A stretch of 64,000 bases of DNA from Paenibacillus polysaccharolyticus. GTDB lineage: Bacteria; Bacillota; Bacilli; Paenibacillales; Paenibacillaceae. Shown here in pieces: positions 45,009-53,354 of this stretch (position 1 is its first letter; each line of letters begins with the position of its first letter). The stretch lies in contig NZ_FMVM01000011.1 in the NCBI RefSeq assembly GCF_900102085.1, positions 1-64,000 of the forward strand, read 5' to 3'. The notes under the pieces are model-generated. The model saw nothing but the letters and a program-made list of their open reading frames with translations. It ran no database searches and was not told the DNA's origin. Position numbers and translations under genes: made by a program.

Positions 45009-45034
45009 AAATATTCCTTTGGAGGAGATCCACT

Positions 45035-45313
45035 ATGAATCCAGAAGAGCATATTGAGCAAATGTTACATACTATCATTGAGAACGCACAATCCATCATT
45101 AACGATCAAGGAAAGCAATCCTTCGGCTCTCTAGAATATTTTCTGGGACATATTAGGGAGTATCGCGATGAAAAGCAATACCTGACAGAGGATTGGCAGT
45201 TCCGTACACCGCGCTGGCTGGGGGAGTATGGCAATACGCCGGAGGAAGAAGAACTTCTTGCAGACATTTACCGTCTTCAGGCTTACATTGCTGAGAAATT
45301 AAAAGGCGGATAG
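45035..45313 (+). CDS. Small unknown protein
   Basis: 92 residues, GGAGGAGAT upstream. Acidic and helical (HIEQMLHTIIENAQSIINDQ) with a WQFRTPRWLGEYGNTPEEEE segment. Not recognised. Follows the TetR gene by 26 bases. Confidence 0.6.
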   Translation: MNPEEHIEQMLHTIIENAQSIINDQGKQSFGSLEYFLGHIREYRDEKQYLTEDWQFRTPRWLGEYGNTPEEEELLADIYRLQAYIAEKLKGG

Positions 45314-45430
45314 TGGATAGGTGTAGGTGTAGGTGAAATATCAAGTGTGATGTCGCATTAGTCCGACTGAAATGTCGCAAAAGTACATGGTAACACGATA
45401 CACAGATCGTTTATACTCTCTTTATGTTTC

Positions 45431-45449
45431 GATAATGAAAATCATTATC
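45431..45449 (+). promoter_or_regulatory. Fur box
   Basis: GATAATGAAAATCATTATC differs from the classical 19-bp Fur consensus at one position. It lies 27 bases before the start of the iron-binding lipoprotein gene, over its promoter, so iron-replete repression is expected. Confidence 0.9.
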
Positions 45450-45476
45450 ACTAGTATACATAAGGGGGATTTACAA

Positions 45477-46517
45477 ATGAAACAAGGAACAAACGGGCAA
45501 GCTGCCGGAAGCAAAGGCTATTTTGCTCACAAATCACGATTACTTATGGGCTTGATGTTGGCCCTGATTCTAGTCCTGACGGCGTGCGGTGCCGGAACAG
45601 GTACAGATAGCGGTAAACAATCCGCGGCAACGCCTTCGGATACACCTGCGAGTACAGAGACGAAGACCGACGGCGCTTTTCCAGTAACGATCAAGGGTAT
45701 GAAGGGTGACATCACTCTAAACGAAAAACCGAAGAAAGTGGCCGTGCTGGATGTTAAGTTTTTGGATCAAATGTTAGCGGTTGGCGAAAAGCCAGCAGGT
45801 AGTGTTATCGCTGGAGGAAACACTGATTTTCCAGAATACTTAGGTGATCAGGCAAGTGGCGTTGAAGTTCTGGGTACACGGGACGAGCCTAACCTGGAAG
45901 CGATTGTTGCACTCGACCCGGATCTGATCATCATGACCGACTTCCAAGAAAAGCAGTACGAGAGTGTAAGCAAAATTGCACCTACCCTGGTACTCGATTT
46001 CTACGAAGACTGGCGTGATACGTTAGCTACAGTAGCTAAGATTACGGACAAGCAAGACGAGGCAGAGAAAGTACGTACAGCGTATGAAGAGAAAGTGGCA
46101 GGAATGAAAACAAAACTGGCTGAGAAGCTGGGTGATGAGACAGTAGCATTGATTCGTCCGCGTAAAGAAGGTATCCGTGTTCATGGCATCGAGCACCGTA
46201 CAGGTGGCATTCTGTATAATGACCTGGGCTTGAAAATGCCTGCACTTGTTGAAGGCATCAAGGATGATACTTCCGTAGAGATTTCGATGGAGAAAGTGCC
46301 TGAAATTGGGGCGGATCGTTACTTTGTACTGTCGGATGAACTGTTTGCCGCAGAAGCTGAGGCGATGGTGAATAATCCGGTATGGAAGTCTCTGGATGCT
46401 GTGAAAAATAACCGCACGTATGATGTAAACTCTACACTATGGATCGCATACTACGGACCGCTTGCGATTAACCTGATTGTAGATCAGGCATCGGAAGCCC
46501 TGCTAGGATCGAACTAA
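45477..46517 (+). CDS. Ferric-siderophore ABC transporter substrate-binding lipoprotein
   Basis: 346 residues from ATG 45477 (AAGGGGG upstream). A longer frame from 45372 runs over the Fur box and is rejected. Signal peptide with lipobox LVLTAC (Cys 37), then the FecB/FhuD-type fold: KVAVLDVKFLDQMLAVGEKP, EVLGTRDEPNLEAIVALDPD and LIRPRKEGIRVHGIEHRTGG. It binds an iron-loaded siderophore on the outer membrane face. No permease gene is adjacent, so it must share one elsewhere. Confidence 0.9.
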   Translation: MKQGTNGQAAGSKGYFAHKSRLLMGLMLALILVLTACGAGTGTDSGKQSAATPSDTPASTETKTDGAFPVTIKGMKGDITLNEKPKKVAVLDVKFLDQMLAVGEKPAGSVIAGGNTDFPEYLGDQASGVEVLGTRDEPNLEAIVALDPDLIIMTDFQEKQYESVSKIAPTLVLDFYEDWRDTLATVAKITDKQDEAEKVRTAYEEKVAGMKTKLAEKLGDETVALIRPRKEGIRVHGIEHRTGGILYNDLGLKMPALVEGIKDDTSVEISMEKVPEIGADRYFVLSDELFAAEAEAMVNNPVWKSLDAVKNNRTYDVNSTLWIAYYGPLAINLIVDQASEALLGSN

Positions 46518-46518
46518 T

Positions 46519-47295
46519 ATGAGCCGATATCTCTCAACAGACGCATGGAAAGAGACGGTGGAGGATCATTCGATTTTGCTTGGCGAGCCGCCTGAACATA
46601 GTGTCCGTAGCATTGCGCTGAGTGAGCTGCATGACGAAGAGGCGTGCCGAGAGTATATCCGCTGGTTTCAACATTATATCGATGCACCAGACATGAAGGT
46701 TGCCGCTTCCATGTTAGCCAAGCGACTTGGCTATCTATGGACGACTCCGCTCGTGACGGCGATGACATTTCATCATCAGCATGTAACCTTTCAGCTGGAG
46801 AACAGCTTTCTCTATCATCCGAAGCTCGAAGAACATGAGGAGGGTACACGATTTCCTTTTCTAGCGGTGAACGAGCTTCGGGCTGAAGAGCTGACGGGAG
46901 ATAGACACGTTTGGCGGGAAAAGGCAGTCCAAGAGATGTTTGCAGTACAGCTCACACCTCTCTTAAAGACACTTGCTGCGATTGCACCCCTTTCGATGAG
47001 TATTCTCTGGGAGAATATCATGGTACGGATCGGGCGACTATTCGCTCCTGATGAAGGTGAGACGGAGCAGGAAAGAGAGCAAATTCAGGCGGATTTTGCC
47101 TATCTGACGCAGGTGGCGTCCGGGCAAGTGTTTGGTGAGAGAAAGAATCCGTTGACCCGCTTTACCGATTGTAAGGACAATGTACATGTTGCCAAAAGTG
47201 AGCGGCTCACCTGCTGTTTCTGGTACCAGATGTCAGGGGAATATTGCCTCAAATGTCCGAAAATTGACAATGAGAAAGAATCTCAACTACAATGA
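46519..47295 (+). CDS. FhuF-like siderophore-iron reductase
   Basis: 258 residues, starting one base after the lipoprotein stop. The C-terminal end has LTCCFWYQMSGEYCLKCPKI, the C-C-x10-C-x2-C ligand set of the 2Fe-2S FhuF family. The N-terminal part is the all-helical IucA/FhuF-like region. It would reduce ferric siderophore in the cytoplasm to release iron. Part of the same Fur-controlled transcript. Confidence 0.82.
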   Translation: MSRYLSTDAWKETVEDHSILLGEPPEHSVRSIALSELHDEEACREYIRWFQHYIDAPDMKVAASMLAKRLGYLWTTPLVTAMTFHHQHVTFQLENSFLYHPKLEEHEEGTRFPFLAVNELRAEELTGDRHVWREKAVQEMFAVQLTPLLKTLAAIAPLSMSILWENIMVRIGRLFAPDEGETEQEREQIQADFAYLTQVASGQVFGERKNPLTRFTDCKDNVHVAKSERLTCCFWYQMSGEYCLKCPKIDNEKESQLQ

Positions 47296-47340
47296 CAACA
47301 GCAATGATTATATCTATGCGATTGTCAGGAGATGAGAGAA

Positions 47341-47470
47341 ATGCCGCTGCAAGAGCAGCGTTTTGCACGAAACAAATGTAACTTCTAATGTGCTGCTACT
47401 GGCATAAGGAGGGGAAGGGGAGCTTGCAATGGATGGCGAGGGATGCCACATTGGAGCTTCTTTTGCCTGT
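47341..47470 (+). pseudogene. Truncated copy of the AraC-binding-protein fusion gene
   Basis: Begins ATGCCGCTGCAAGAG like the intact gene at 51328, but 68 bases are missing after codon 5 compared with it, which shifts the frame. Homology resumes with CAGCGTTTTGCACGAAAC (47356; partner at 51411) and stops abruptly after TTTTGCCTGT at 47470 (partner near 51525). Only a few substitutions separate the copies. The upstream Fur-like TGAGAAAGAATCTCA (47271-47285) is also duplicated. Confidence 0.8.
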
Positions 47471-47550
47471 TATAGAGGGGACAATCCACATAATTGTGTA
47501 AAAAAAGTTCCTATCAGATTGCCCCAAATTCCAACGTGTACATCAACTTT

Positions 47551-48270
47551 TTAGTCAATTCCAAGCTTTAACCAACGTTTGTTCATCAGTTTACCGATCA
47601 GAACACTCACTAAAAATAAGATAAGATTATACACAATAACCGTTAATACATTGCTTAAAGAAATGAAATTGTTTCCTTGTGCAAACACTTGGTTGATGTG
47701 TCTATAAAGGTAATTCGAAGCGTCGAAAACAGCAACATATGTTAATTTATCCGAACTGGCTACTAAAACGACACTCAATATCCAGTATACAATACTTAAA
47801 CCAATACTCATCAAGATATTAGAAGAAAGCAAACTGATCGTTCCAATGATAAGAATGTATTGTGTGACTACAGACGTCAACAAAAATACCATGAGCAAAA
47901 ACAGACTAAAATCCTGGTACACCATAGATACAACGGAAAGGAATATTGTGATTAAAATAAGTGATTCAATAAATAGTACGGCAAATTTATTCAAGAAGAA
48001 TTTAAGACTGTCATAGGATAACAGCCTATAAAACAGAATGGTTTTATTCGAATATTCCTTATTCACGAAGAAAGCAATGATAAACGAGAACATTAAAAAT
48101 CCAAATTGAGTAAAGACAGTATAGGTACTGAAGAGATACTCTCGATAACTTAGGGATGTAACTTTATCAAGACCAATAGGAAGGAACCAACCGATTAAGA
48201 ACGACAACACAAAAATAAGTGCCAGGAACATAAATACTTTATTAAATAGGCTTTTTGCAAATTCAATCAT
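47551..48270 (-). CDS. yydJ: Epipeptide ABC exporter permease (YydJ-like)
   Basis: About 239 residues from ATG 48270 (GTG 48276 is the alternative, closer to GAGG). Six to seven hydrophobic helices such as FMFLALIFVLSFLIGWFLP and VVTQYILIIGTISLLSSNIL. An ABC-2-type membrane subunit of low sequence conservation. By position it is the last gene of a peptide-maturation operon and pairs with the ATPase just before it to export or give self-protection against the modified peptide. Confidence 0.75.
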   Translation of the reverse strand: MIEFAKSLFNKVFMFLALIFVLSFLIGWFLPIGLDKVTSLSYREYLFSTYTVFTQFGFLMFSFIIAFFVNKEYSNKTILFYRLLSYDSLKFFLNKFAVLFIESLILITIFLSVVSMVYQDFSLFLLMVFLLTSVVTQYILIIGTISLLSSNILMSIGLSIVYWILSVVLVASSDKLTYVAVFDASNYLYRHINQVFAQGNNFISLSNVLTVIVYNLILFLVSVLIGKLMNKRWLKLGID

Positions 48271-48275
48271 AGTCA

Positions 48276-48911
48276 CTATTCCTCAATATATATTTTTATT
48301 AGTTGATCTTTGTTTTCGTATTGCACTAGCTTTTTGTCTTGAAAGAGGAAGTATCTTCCCTCAATGTTTTTGAGATCTGATAAATTGTGAGTGATGTTCA
48401 ATATGATTTTGTTTGGATGCTGTCTGCTATAAATGTTAAGAAATTGGTGAATCTCATTGACTGTTGTTTTATCTAGAGAATTAGTGATCTCGTCGAGAAT
48501 GATTATTTCCTTATTTTCTAAAAGAAATGATACCAGCTTAAGCTTCTGTTTCTGTCCATCACTTAGATTTTTTATGAGAATTTTGGATGGTATATTTTCA
48601 ATATTCAGTAAATCACTAAGCTGATCCAACATCATCCGATCATATCTTTTAATTAATATCTTAAAAAGCAATTTGGCGGAAATATCTTCAGGTATATTAG
48701 AATAACTTGAGATTACGGTTAGGTTTGAGGACAAGTGTTTCGGGAAAAAACCGCTCTTATTTAGAATAAAATCTTTCGCCAGTCTGGATTTCCCCACACC
48801 GTTCTTCCCAACAATATGATTGACACCACCTGGTTGAAAATGTAAATGTGCGTGATCAAGCAAGAGATTATTTTTGATTCTTAACGTATAGCCACTTATA
48901 TCTAAAACCAT
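48276..48911 (-). CDS. yydI: Epipeptide ABC exporter ATPase (YydI-like)
   Basis: 211 residues from ATG 48911 (GAGGAGG upstream). Walker A GKNGVGKSRL (35-44), signature LSDGQKQKLKL (an LSDGQ variant), Walker B EIIILDEITNSLDKTT (ITNSLD in place of PTSxLD) and H-loop NITHNLSDL. The deviant motifs are usual for small bacteriocin-type ABC ATPases. Located 19 bases after the protease gene and overlapping the permease by one base. Confidence 0.82.
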   Translation of the reverse strand: MVLDISGYTLRIKNNLLLDHAHLHFQPGGVNHIVGKNGVGKSRLAKDFILNKSGFFPKHLSSNLTVISSYSNIPEDISAKLLFKILIKRYDRMMLDQLSDLLNIENIPSKILIKNLSDGQKQKLKLVSFLLENKEIIILDEITNSLDKTTVNEIHQFLNIYSRQHPNKIILNITHNLSDLKNIEGRYFLFQDKKLVQYENKDQLIKIYIEE

Positions 48912-48930
48912 GGCATGAATTCCTCCTCTC

Positions 48931-49677
48931 TTAAAACCACAATAATACTGAACGTATGGCGAGTAAAACCCCGATAATCTGAATGATTTTAATGATGAAA
49001 TGATTTTTCTTGGAGTTTTCAAATTCATCTTTATTTAGGATTGTAAGTAAAATTTTGTATCCATCAGAGTTCAGCACTGGGATTACATTCCATAATAAAG
49101 CTAAAGAGAAGAAAATATAGGATACCGATAACATATCCATTTTCAAGAAAAACGTATTTATGATCTGGATCGTTAAAATAATGAATAAATTTATGTAAAT
49201 GCCTGCTGAATGAACAATGAGCTTTTCTTTTTTGGATAACATATAAATATCGTTTAGTTGAACATAAAAAGAAGGAAAAACATAAAAGTTCATTTTGAAT
49301 CCAACTTTGTTATGTTTTCTTCCGAAAAAATTCATGGATTTTATATGGCCTAGCTCATGAATAAAGACATTGAAAATCATGTAAGAAACAAAAATAGAAT
49401 AATTCTTTAAGTTATGTTCAAATCTAGGAAATGTATAACCGAAAAAATGAATAAAATAAAGATTAGACACAAGCAGTACTAAAAAGAGTGTGATGTAAAT
49501 GGTGAAATTTACAGAATTAATTTTACTCTTATATACGCTCAACTGCTCTTTCAAAGTTTCATCCAAATTGATAATGCTTGTCTTATAAAATTCTTTTTTG
49601 CACTTATCTTTAACAAACACTTCGTTTTCTACAAAAATTTCATACTCTTCGTTTTCAAACGTAAAACACTGCTTCAT
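48931..49677 (-). CDS. yydH: M50-like membrane protease (YydH-like)
   Basis: 248 residues. Several membrane helices. Zinc site HELGH (107-111) in FNVFIHELGHIKSMNFFG, and NSDGYKILL near 203 as the NxDG motif of site-2-protease-like enzymes. Starts inside the stop of the radical SAM gene (ATGA). In the YydFGHIJ system this protein is thought to cut the modified peptide at the membrane before or during export. All active-site residues are present. Confidence 0.83.
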   Translation of the reverse strand: MKQCFTFENEEYEIFVENEVFVKDKCKKEFYKTSIINLDETLKEQLSVYKSKINSVNFTIYITLFLVLLVSNLYFIHFFGYTFPRFEHNLKNYSIFVSYMIFNVFIHELGHIKSMNFFGRKHNKVGFKMNFYVFPSFYVQLNDIYMLSKKEKLIVHSAGIYINLFIILTIQIINTFFLKMDMLSVSYIFFSLALLWNVIPVLNSDGYKILLTILNKDEFENSKKNHFIIKIIQIIGVLLAIRSVLLWF

Positions 49678-50621
49678 ACCATGCTCTCATAATAATTCAT
49701 CATATATGGTGTTAACAAATCAATATTCTCTTCCGTTTTAAATAGAATGTTGCAGATGTTACATATGGATGAAAATTGTTCTGGGATCTCAATGTGATTA
49801 AATTCAGGGTTGCTCTGAACTGTATCAATGAACCATTTAAATCCTTCCTTTCGCATAATGTAAAATAAAAGATTGGAGTTTAATTTTTCAATGGTTCTGT
49901 CAAACGTTTGGTCCATGCTTTCTCTCAAATGCAATTTGGTATCAAATACTGCTGGCGAGCAACAAGGATATATTTGACCGTCAAAATGATACACGACTTC
50001 AAATCCAGGACAATACAAACTCCTTTCGTTACTGAGTTTATAAATATGTTGAAAGCTGTCCGGGTCTTCATGCTTTGCTTCTCCAACTGGCATGAGTGGA
50101 AACTTTGTCACTCTGATCCCAAGCAAAGATTCTCCCATATATTCTAATATACGATTAGACATTTTACTTTTTGTTACAGCCATATTTAGCGCCACGCTCG
50201 TACTAGAGAAGTCTCTGCTACATTCCAGTATATTTTTAATGGCATCAGCTTTAACGTATGGTTCATGAAATTCATCATAACTTATGGTTAGATTAGTCAC
50301 ATTGTAATACTCCATGTCGTTAAAATACTGTTCTGTTTTTTTTCTACTGATGCCCCAAAAGCCGTTACTAATAAGGGTGATTCTCTTCTGATGAGGTTTA
50401 ATGATCTCTAATAGCTCTTGTAAAAATGGATAGTTCAAAAAAATCTCTCCACCTGTAAATGAAATCAAATTTACTTTTTTATTTTCAGCCAATTCATGGG
50501 CAAGCTGTCTTATGTAATTTGGATCCATAGATTGAGTGGATGCTGGAGAACAAGAAAAGCAGCAATGGGCGCAGGCTGCATTACATTTCGCTCCCAGGTT
50601 TATTACCGCATTGTTATACAT
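49674..50621 (-). CDS. yydG: Radical SAM peptide epimerase (YydG-like)
   Basis: 315 residues from ATG 50621 (GAAAGGA eight bases upstream). First iron-sulfur set CNAACAHC (Cys 13, 17, 20; CxxxCxxC), FTGGEIFLNYPF (GGE SAM motif), SYDEFHEPYV, then C-terminal cysteines in YCPGFEVVYH, IYPCCSPAVF and ICNICNILF that can hold an auxiliary cluster. In the epipeptide family this enzyme inverts L-Val/L-Ile to the D form in YydF. The neighbouring genes and the precursor peptide support the same role. Confidence 0.85.
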   Translation of the reverse strand: MYNNAVINLGAKCNAACAHCCFSCSPASTQSMDPNYIRQLAHELAENKKVNLISFTGGEIFLNYPFLQELLEIIKPHQKRITLISNGFWGISRKKTEQYFNDMEYYNVTNLTISYDEFHEPYVKADAIKNILECSRDFSSTSVALNMAVTKSKMSNRILEYMGESLLGIRVTKFPLMPVGEAKHEDPDSFQHIYKLSNERSLYCPGFEVVYHFDGQIYPCCSPAVFDTKLHLRESMDQTFDRTIEKLNSNLLFYIMRKEGFKWFIDTVQSNPEFNHIEIPEQFSSICNICNILFKTEENIDLLTPYMMNYYESMV

Positions 50622-50895
50622 GAACATTTCCTTTCTACCGTTCTTAAATGAAGTGAGATGTAAAAGCACTATTTCATATAGAGTCTCTCGAAACTCCTAC
50701 TAAATAATTTCCAATAAAGTAGCCAGACCTCATCATTAGTGGTTGGCAGTCTTCAGGCGCAAATTGTGCCAGAGCTCACATGAGTAATTCCCGTATGTTA
50801 TGTACCAAAATGGATGAAGAAGCTTGGAGCTTTAATTGACTCAACCACTAATTTGAGTTTTAGCTTTTAAGAATCATAGATTCAATACAGCCATT
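50622..50895 (-). other. Gap between precursor and epimerase genes with a hairpin
   Basis: 274 bases with no gene. ACTCAA-CCACTAAT-TTGAGT at 50839-50858 can form a six-bp stem. On the minus strand it is not followed by a clear T-run, so it may act as a partial terminator or RNA stabiliser that sets precursor over enzyme levels. Confidence 0.45.
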
Positions 50896-51024
50896 TTACT
50901 TGGCTCCGCCTCCTGAACCTATAATCCAAGCACCTTCTCCAGATCGGACAAAGTACCACAAGTCATTAACTTTAGCCAGTTTCTCCGATTTAAGAATCAA
51001 TTCTTTAATCTCTAATTTTTTCAT
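50896..51024 (-). CDS. yydF: YydF-like epipeptide precursor, 42 residues
   Basis: ATG at 51024-51022, stop at 50898-50896, perfect AGGAGGTG eight bases upstream. The leader begins MKKLEIKELIL and continues into KLAKVNDLWYFV. The C-terminal core reads WYFVRSGEGAW followed by IIGSGGGAK. B. subtilis YydF has LAKVNDLWYFVKS and then a RWILGSGH end, so the VNDLWYFV segment is identical and the W-[I]-[IL]-GSG end is conserved. The D-Val and D-Ile positions of YydF correspond to the Val of WYFV and the Ile next to Trp. It is the first gene of the operon and too short for most gene finders. Confidence 0.9.
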   Translation of the reverse strand: MKKLEIKELILKSEKLAKVNDLWYFVRSGEGAWIIGSGGGAK

Positions 51025-51052
51025 TTGTATTCACCTCCTCTCAATTACCACT

Positions 51053-51080
51053 ATTATACATGTAATTGTTATACAGACAA
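51053..51080 (-). promoter_or_regulatory. Promoter of the epipeptide operon
   Basis: On the minus strand TTGTCT (51080-51075) and TATAAT (51058-51053) are 16 bases apart, ending 28 bases before the precursor start codon. A good housekeeping-type promoter. No operator is evident. Confidence 0.7.
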
Positions 51081-51188
51081 GTTAAAAATATGTGAAAACT
51101 ATTAAGTGTTTGGATAAGGATTGGGATTAACGAGAGTTGGATCAATATTGAAGAAGCTTCTCCTAACAACTGAATATTCGTTTCCTTC

Positions 51189-51257
51189 ATAATGTCCGTA
51201 CCGTTGCTCTGGGTGAGTTGCATGACGAAGAGCCGTGCCGAGTCCGAAAATTGACAA
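51189..51257 (+). pseudogene. Internally deleted fragment of the FhuF-like gene
   Basis: 51189-51242 aligns with 46598-46651 near the start of the FhuF-like gene (about 85 percent identical by eye). At GTGCCGAG it jumps directly to TCCGAAAATTGACAATGAG, the end of that gene (47255 onward). About 600 internal bases are missing. The fragment runs on into the intact promoter of the AraC fusion. Confidence 0.72.
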
Positions 51258-51272
51258 TGAGAAAGAATCTCA
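51258..51272 (+). promoter_or_regulatory. Fur-like box before the AraC fusion gene
   Basis: TGAGAAAGAATCTCA is an inverted repeat fitting the 7-1-7 Fur pattern (TGATAATNATTATCA) at 10 of 15 positions. An identical copy lies at 47271-47285 in the duplicated flank. The intact gene starts 55 bases downstream. Confidence 0.5.
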
Positions 51273-51327
51273 ACTACAATGACAACAGTAATGATTATAC
51301 CTATGTTATTGTCAGGAGATGAGAGAA

Positions 51328-53055
51328 ATGCCGCTGCAGGAACAGACAAGTGGTTGGAGTGATACAGCAATCAAGATGCTGGACGGATATAGCGGTACTT
51401 TGCAGACAGGCAGCGTTTTGCACGAAACAAATGTAACTTCTAATGTGCTACTGCTGGCATACGGAGGGGAAGGGGAGCTTGCAATGGATGGCGAGGGTTG
51501 CCACATTGGAGCTTCTTTTGCCTGTCATGCGGTGAAGGGATCATCCTACACGCTGACGGCCAGATCAGAGGACATTCATTATATTGTGATCAAATACAAG
51601 GCTTCTTCCATGGAGGGAGCCTCTATTGTTATGCCTTCGTATCGCAAACATCCGCTGCGCAGGTCCTTTGTGCAAAACTCGGCAGCCCACGCGGAATGGA
51701 TCGAGAATGCAGAAAAAATCGTTGCGAAATGGCGCCGGGGCGAAGGACTGGAACGATTCTATGCCAACGCGTTGCTACAAGGCATGATCTATGAGCTGAT
51801 CATGGCCTATGAACGTGGTCAAGGGGGAGCGGAGTCCGATATGGTGGATGTGGTTGCTTCCTATATTGCGTCGCACTATCGTCAGAACCTGGAGCTGAAA
51901 GAGCTGGCTGCCCTTGCGGGTTGTAGCGTAAGACAGTTGCAGCGTCGTTTCAAACAAGAAAAGCAGCTCGGGCCGATGGAGTACGTCATTCAGCTACGCA
52001 TGGAAAGTGCCTCACGTATGCTGCGTCATACGGATGCTTCGATCGGTGAAATTGCAGACAAGCTAGGCTATCGAGATATGTATTATTTCAGCAGGGCTTT
52101 TAAAAAGTATGTTGGCGTCCCACCGTTACATTACCGGCATGCCGCCGCTTCTAAAACCGATGCAGATTATGAGAATGCCCTACTGCAAAACCGCACAGCT
52201 TCATCCTATGAATCAGCCCAAGGCCCGGTCATCTGCCATATGCAAGGGGAATACATCATCACTGAAACACCGCAGCGTATCGCTGTCCTTGATGTGCAGT
52301 ATGCGGATCATTTGCTTGCGCTGGGTTTGTCTCCGGTAGGGAGTGTCGGACTTGGAAGCAGCGTGTTATCTTTTCCCCAACCCCTTCAGGCAGGACTCAA
52401 GCACACCGAATTACTGGGGACATATGAATATCCCGATCTGCCTGCGGTGGAACGACTTGCACCGGATCTAATCATCTGCACCGAGGTACATGAGCAGTAT
52501 CTTGAACGATTAAGTGGGATCGCTCCAGTGCTCATGTTCAAACGTAACGAAAACTGGCAGACGATCCTTAGTCTGTTCGGTGAACTGACAGGCAAGCGAG
52601 CAGAGGCCAAGCAGATTAATGCCGACTATCTTCGCAGAACGGCTTTGCTGGCTGAGGAACTAGCTACAGTATTGGCAGGCAAAAGTGTGGCCCTGATCCG
52701 TCCGTTAGACTCGCTCGTTCGTGTCCATTCCGCCGCTCATCGTACAGGTGCTGTGCTGTACCGTGATCTAGGTCTGCCTGCACCATTGTTTGTGGCTGAC
52801 ACCTCCGATACGGCCTATCATATTTCGGTTGAGAGATTACCCGCAGTGCAGGCAAGTCACTACTTTCTGCTGAGTAATGAACTTATGCAGGATGGGATAT
52901 CGGCAACAGAGCAGCGGGTTTTGGAGATGCTTGGTGGGGAAGAGGAGCAGCGAGTACATTCGGTGGATGCAGCGACATGGATTGGTTGTTATGGACCGAT
53001 GGGGATCAATGGAATTGTGGATCAGGTGGAAAAAGCGTTGTTGGGGTTTACATAA
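51328..53055 (+). CDS. AraC regulator fused to siderophore-binding domain (Btr-like)
   Basis: 575 residues from ATG 51328, eight bases after AGGAGA. Residues 1-150 form a cupin-like part, 189-270 the AraC double HTH (LAALAGCSVRQLQRRFKQEK, IGEIADKLGYRDMYYFSRAF then KKYVGVPPLHYR), and about 317-575 a FecB-type ferric-siderophore-binding domain without a signal peptide. The same architecture as B. subtilis Btr, which senses ferric siderophore in the cytoplasm and activates uptake genes. It likely controls the lipoprotein/reductase pair next door. Confidence 0.88.
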   Translation: MPLQEQTSGWSDTAIKMLDGYSGTLQTGSVLHETNVTSNVLLLAYGGEGELAMDGEGCHIGASFACHAVKGSSYTLTARSEDIHYIVIKYKASSMEGASIVMPSYRKHPLRRSFVQNSAAHAEWIENAEKIVAKWRRGEGLERFYANALLQGMIYELIMAYERGQGGAESDMVDVVASYIASHYRQNLELKELAALAGCSVRQLQRRFKQEKQLGPMEYVIQLRMESASRMLRHTDASIGEIADKLGYRDMYYFSRAFKKYVGVPPLHYRHAAASKTDADYENALLQNRTASSYESAQGPVICHMQGEYIITETPQRIAVLDVQYADHLLALGLSPVGSVGLGSSVLSFPQPLQAGLKHTELLGTYEYPDLPAVERLAPDLIICTEVHEQYLERLSGIAPVLMFKRNENWQTILSLFGELTGKRAEAKQINADYLRRTALLAEELATVLAGKSVALIRPLDSLVRVHSAAHRTGAVLYRDLGLPAPLFVADTSDTAYHISVERLPAVQASHYFLLSNELMQDGISATEQRVLEMLGGEEEQRVHSVDAATWIGCYGPMGINGIVDQVEKALLGFT

Positions 53056-53102
53056 AGCATTTACCCTAATCAAGGTTCAAATAGCTATTCTTAAGACTAT
53101 AG

Positions 53103-53151
53103 ACAGGTCATTTTTTTTCTCCGTAAAGAGGATAAGTGACCTGTTTTTTTT
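53103..53151 (+). terminator. Rho-independent terminator after the AraC fusion
   Basis: ACAGGTCA (53103-53110) pairs with TGACCTGT (53137-53144) followed by TTTTTTT. The loop contains another T-run, so it may act in both directions. Confidence 0.85.
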
Positions 53152-53166
53152 GGTTTTAATGAGTCG

Positions 53167-53256
53167 GAATAGGGCGAAAGTTCTAAAGATAGTTCTTAAA
53201 GCACAGGAATTCTTTTCGATAATGTCGCAAAATGGATTTTGTCTATGTAGTAAAGG
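53167..53256 (+). repeat. Upstream element copy 1 (before the SLH protein)
   Basis: About 90 bases (AAAGTTCTAAAGATAGTTCT, AGCACAGGAATTCTTTTCG, TGTCGCAAAATGG, TCTATGTAGTAAAGG in order) that recur at 58021-58111 with roughly 80 percent identity by eye. The element ends about 100 bases before the SLH gene. Probably a promoter or leader shared by the two genes. Confidence 0.6.
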
Positions 53257-53354
53257 TTTTATAAGGGGTTCAACTAATTCGGGTGTTAATTAATGTTTAT
53301 GTTTCAGCAATAGTGAGATTCAGGATTAAATCTAAACGATAGGGAGAGTAGTCG

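Noticed and set aside
53177..53256. c-di-GMP-I riboswitch before the SLH gene
   Set aside because: AGCACAGG and CGCAAA are suggestive, but the P1 stems and tetraloop/receptor cannot be drawn in both copies, so I call it only a shared upstream element.
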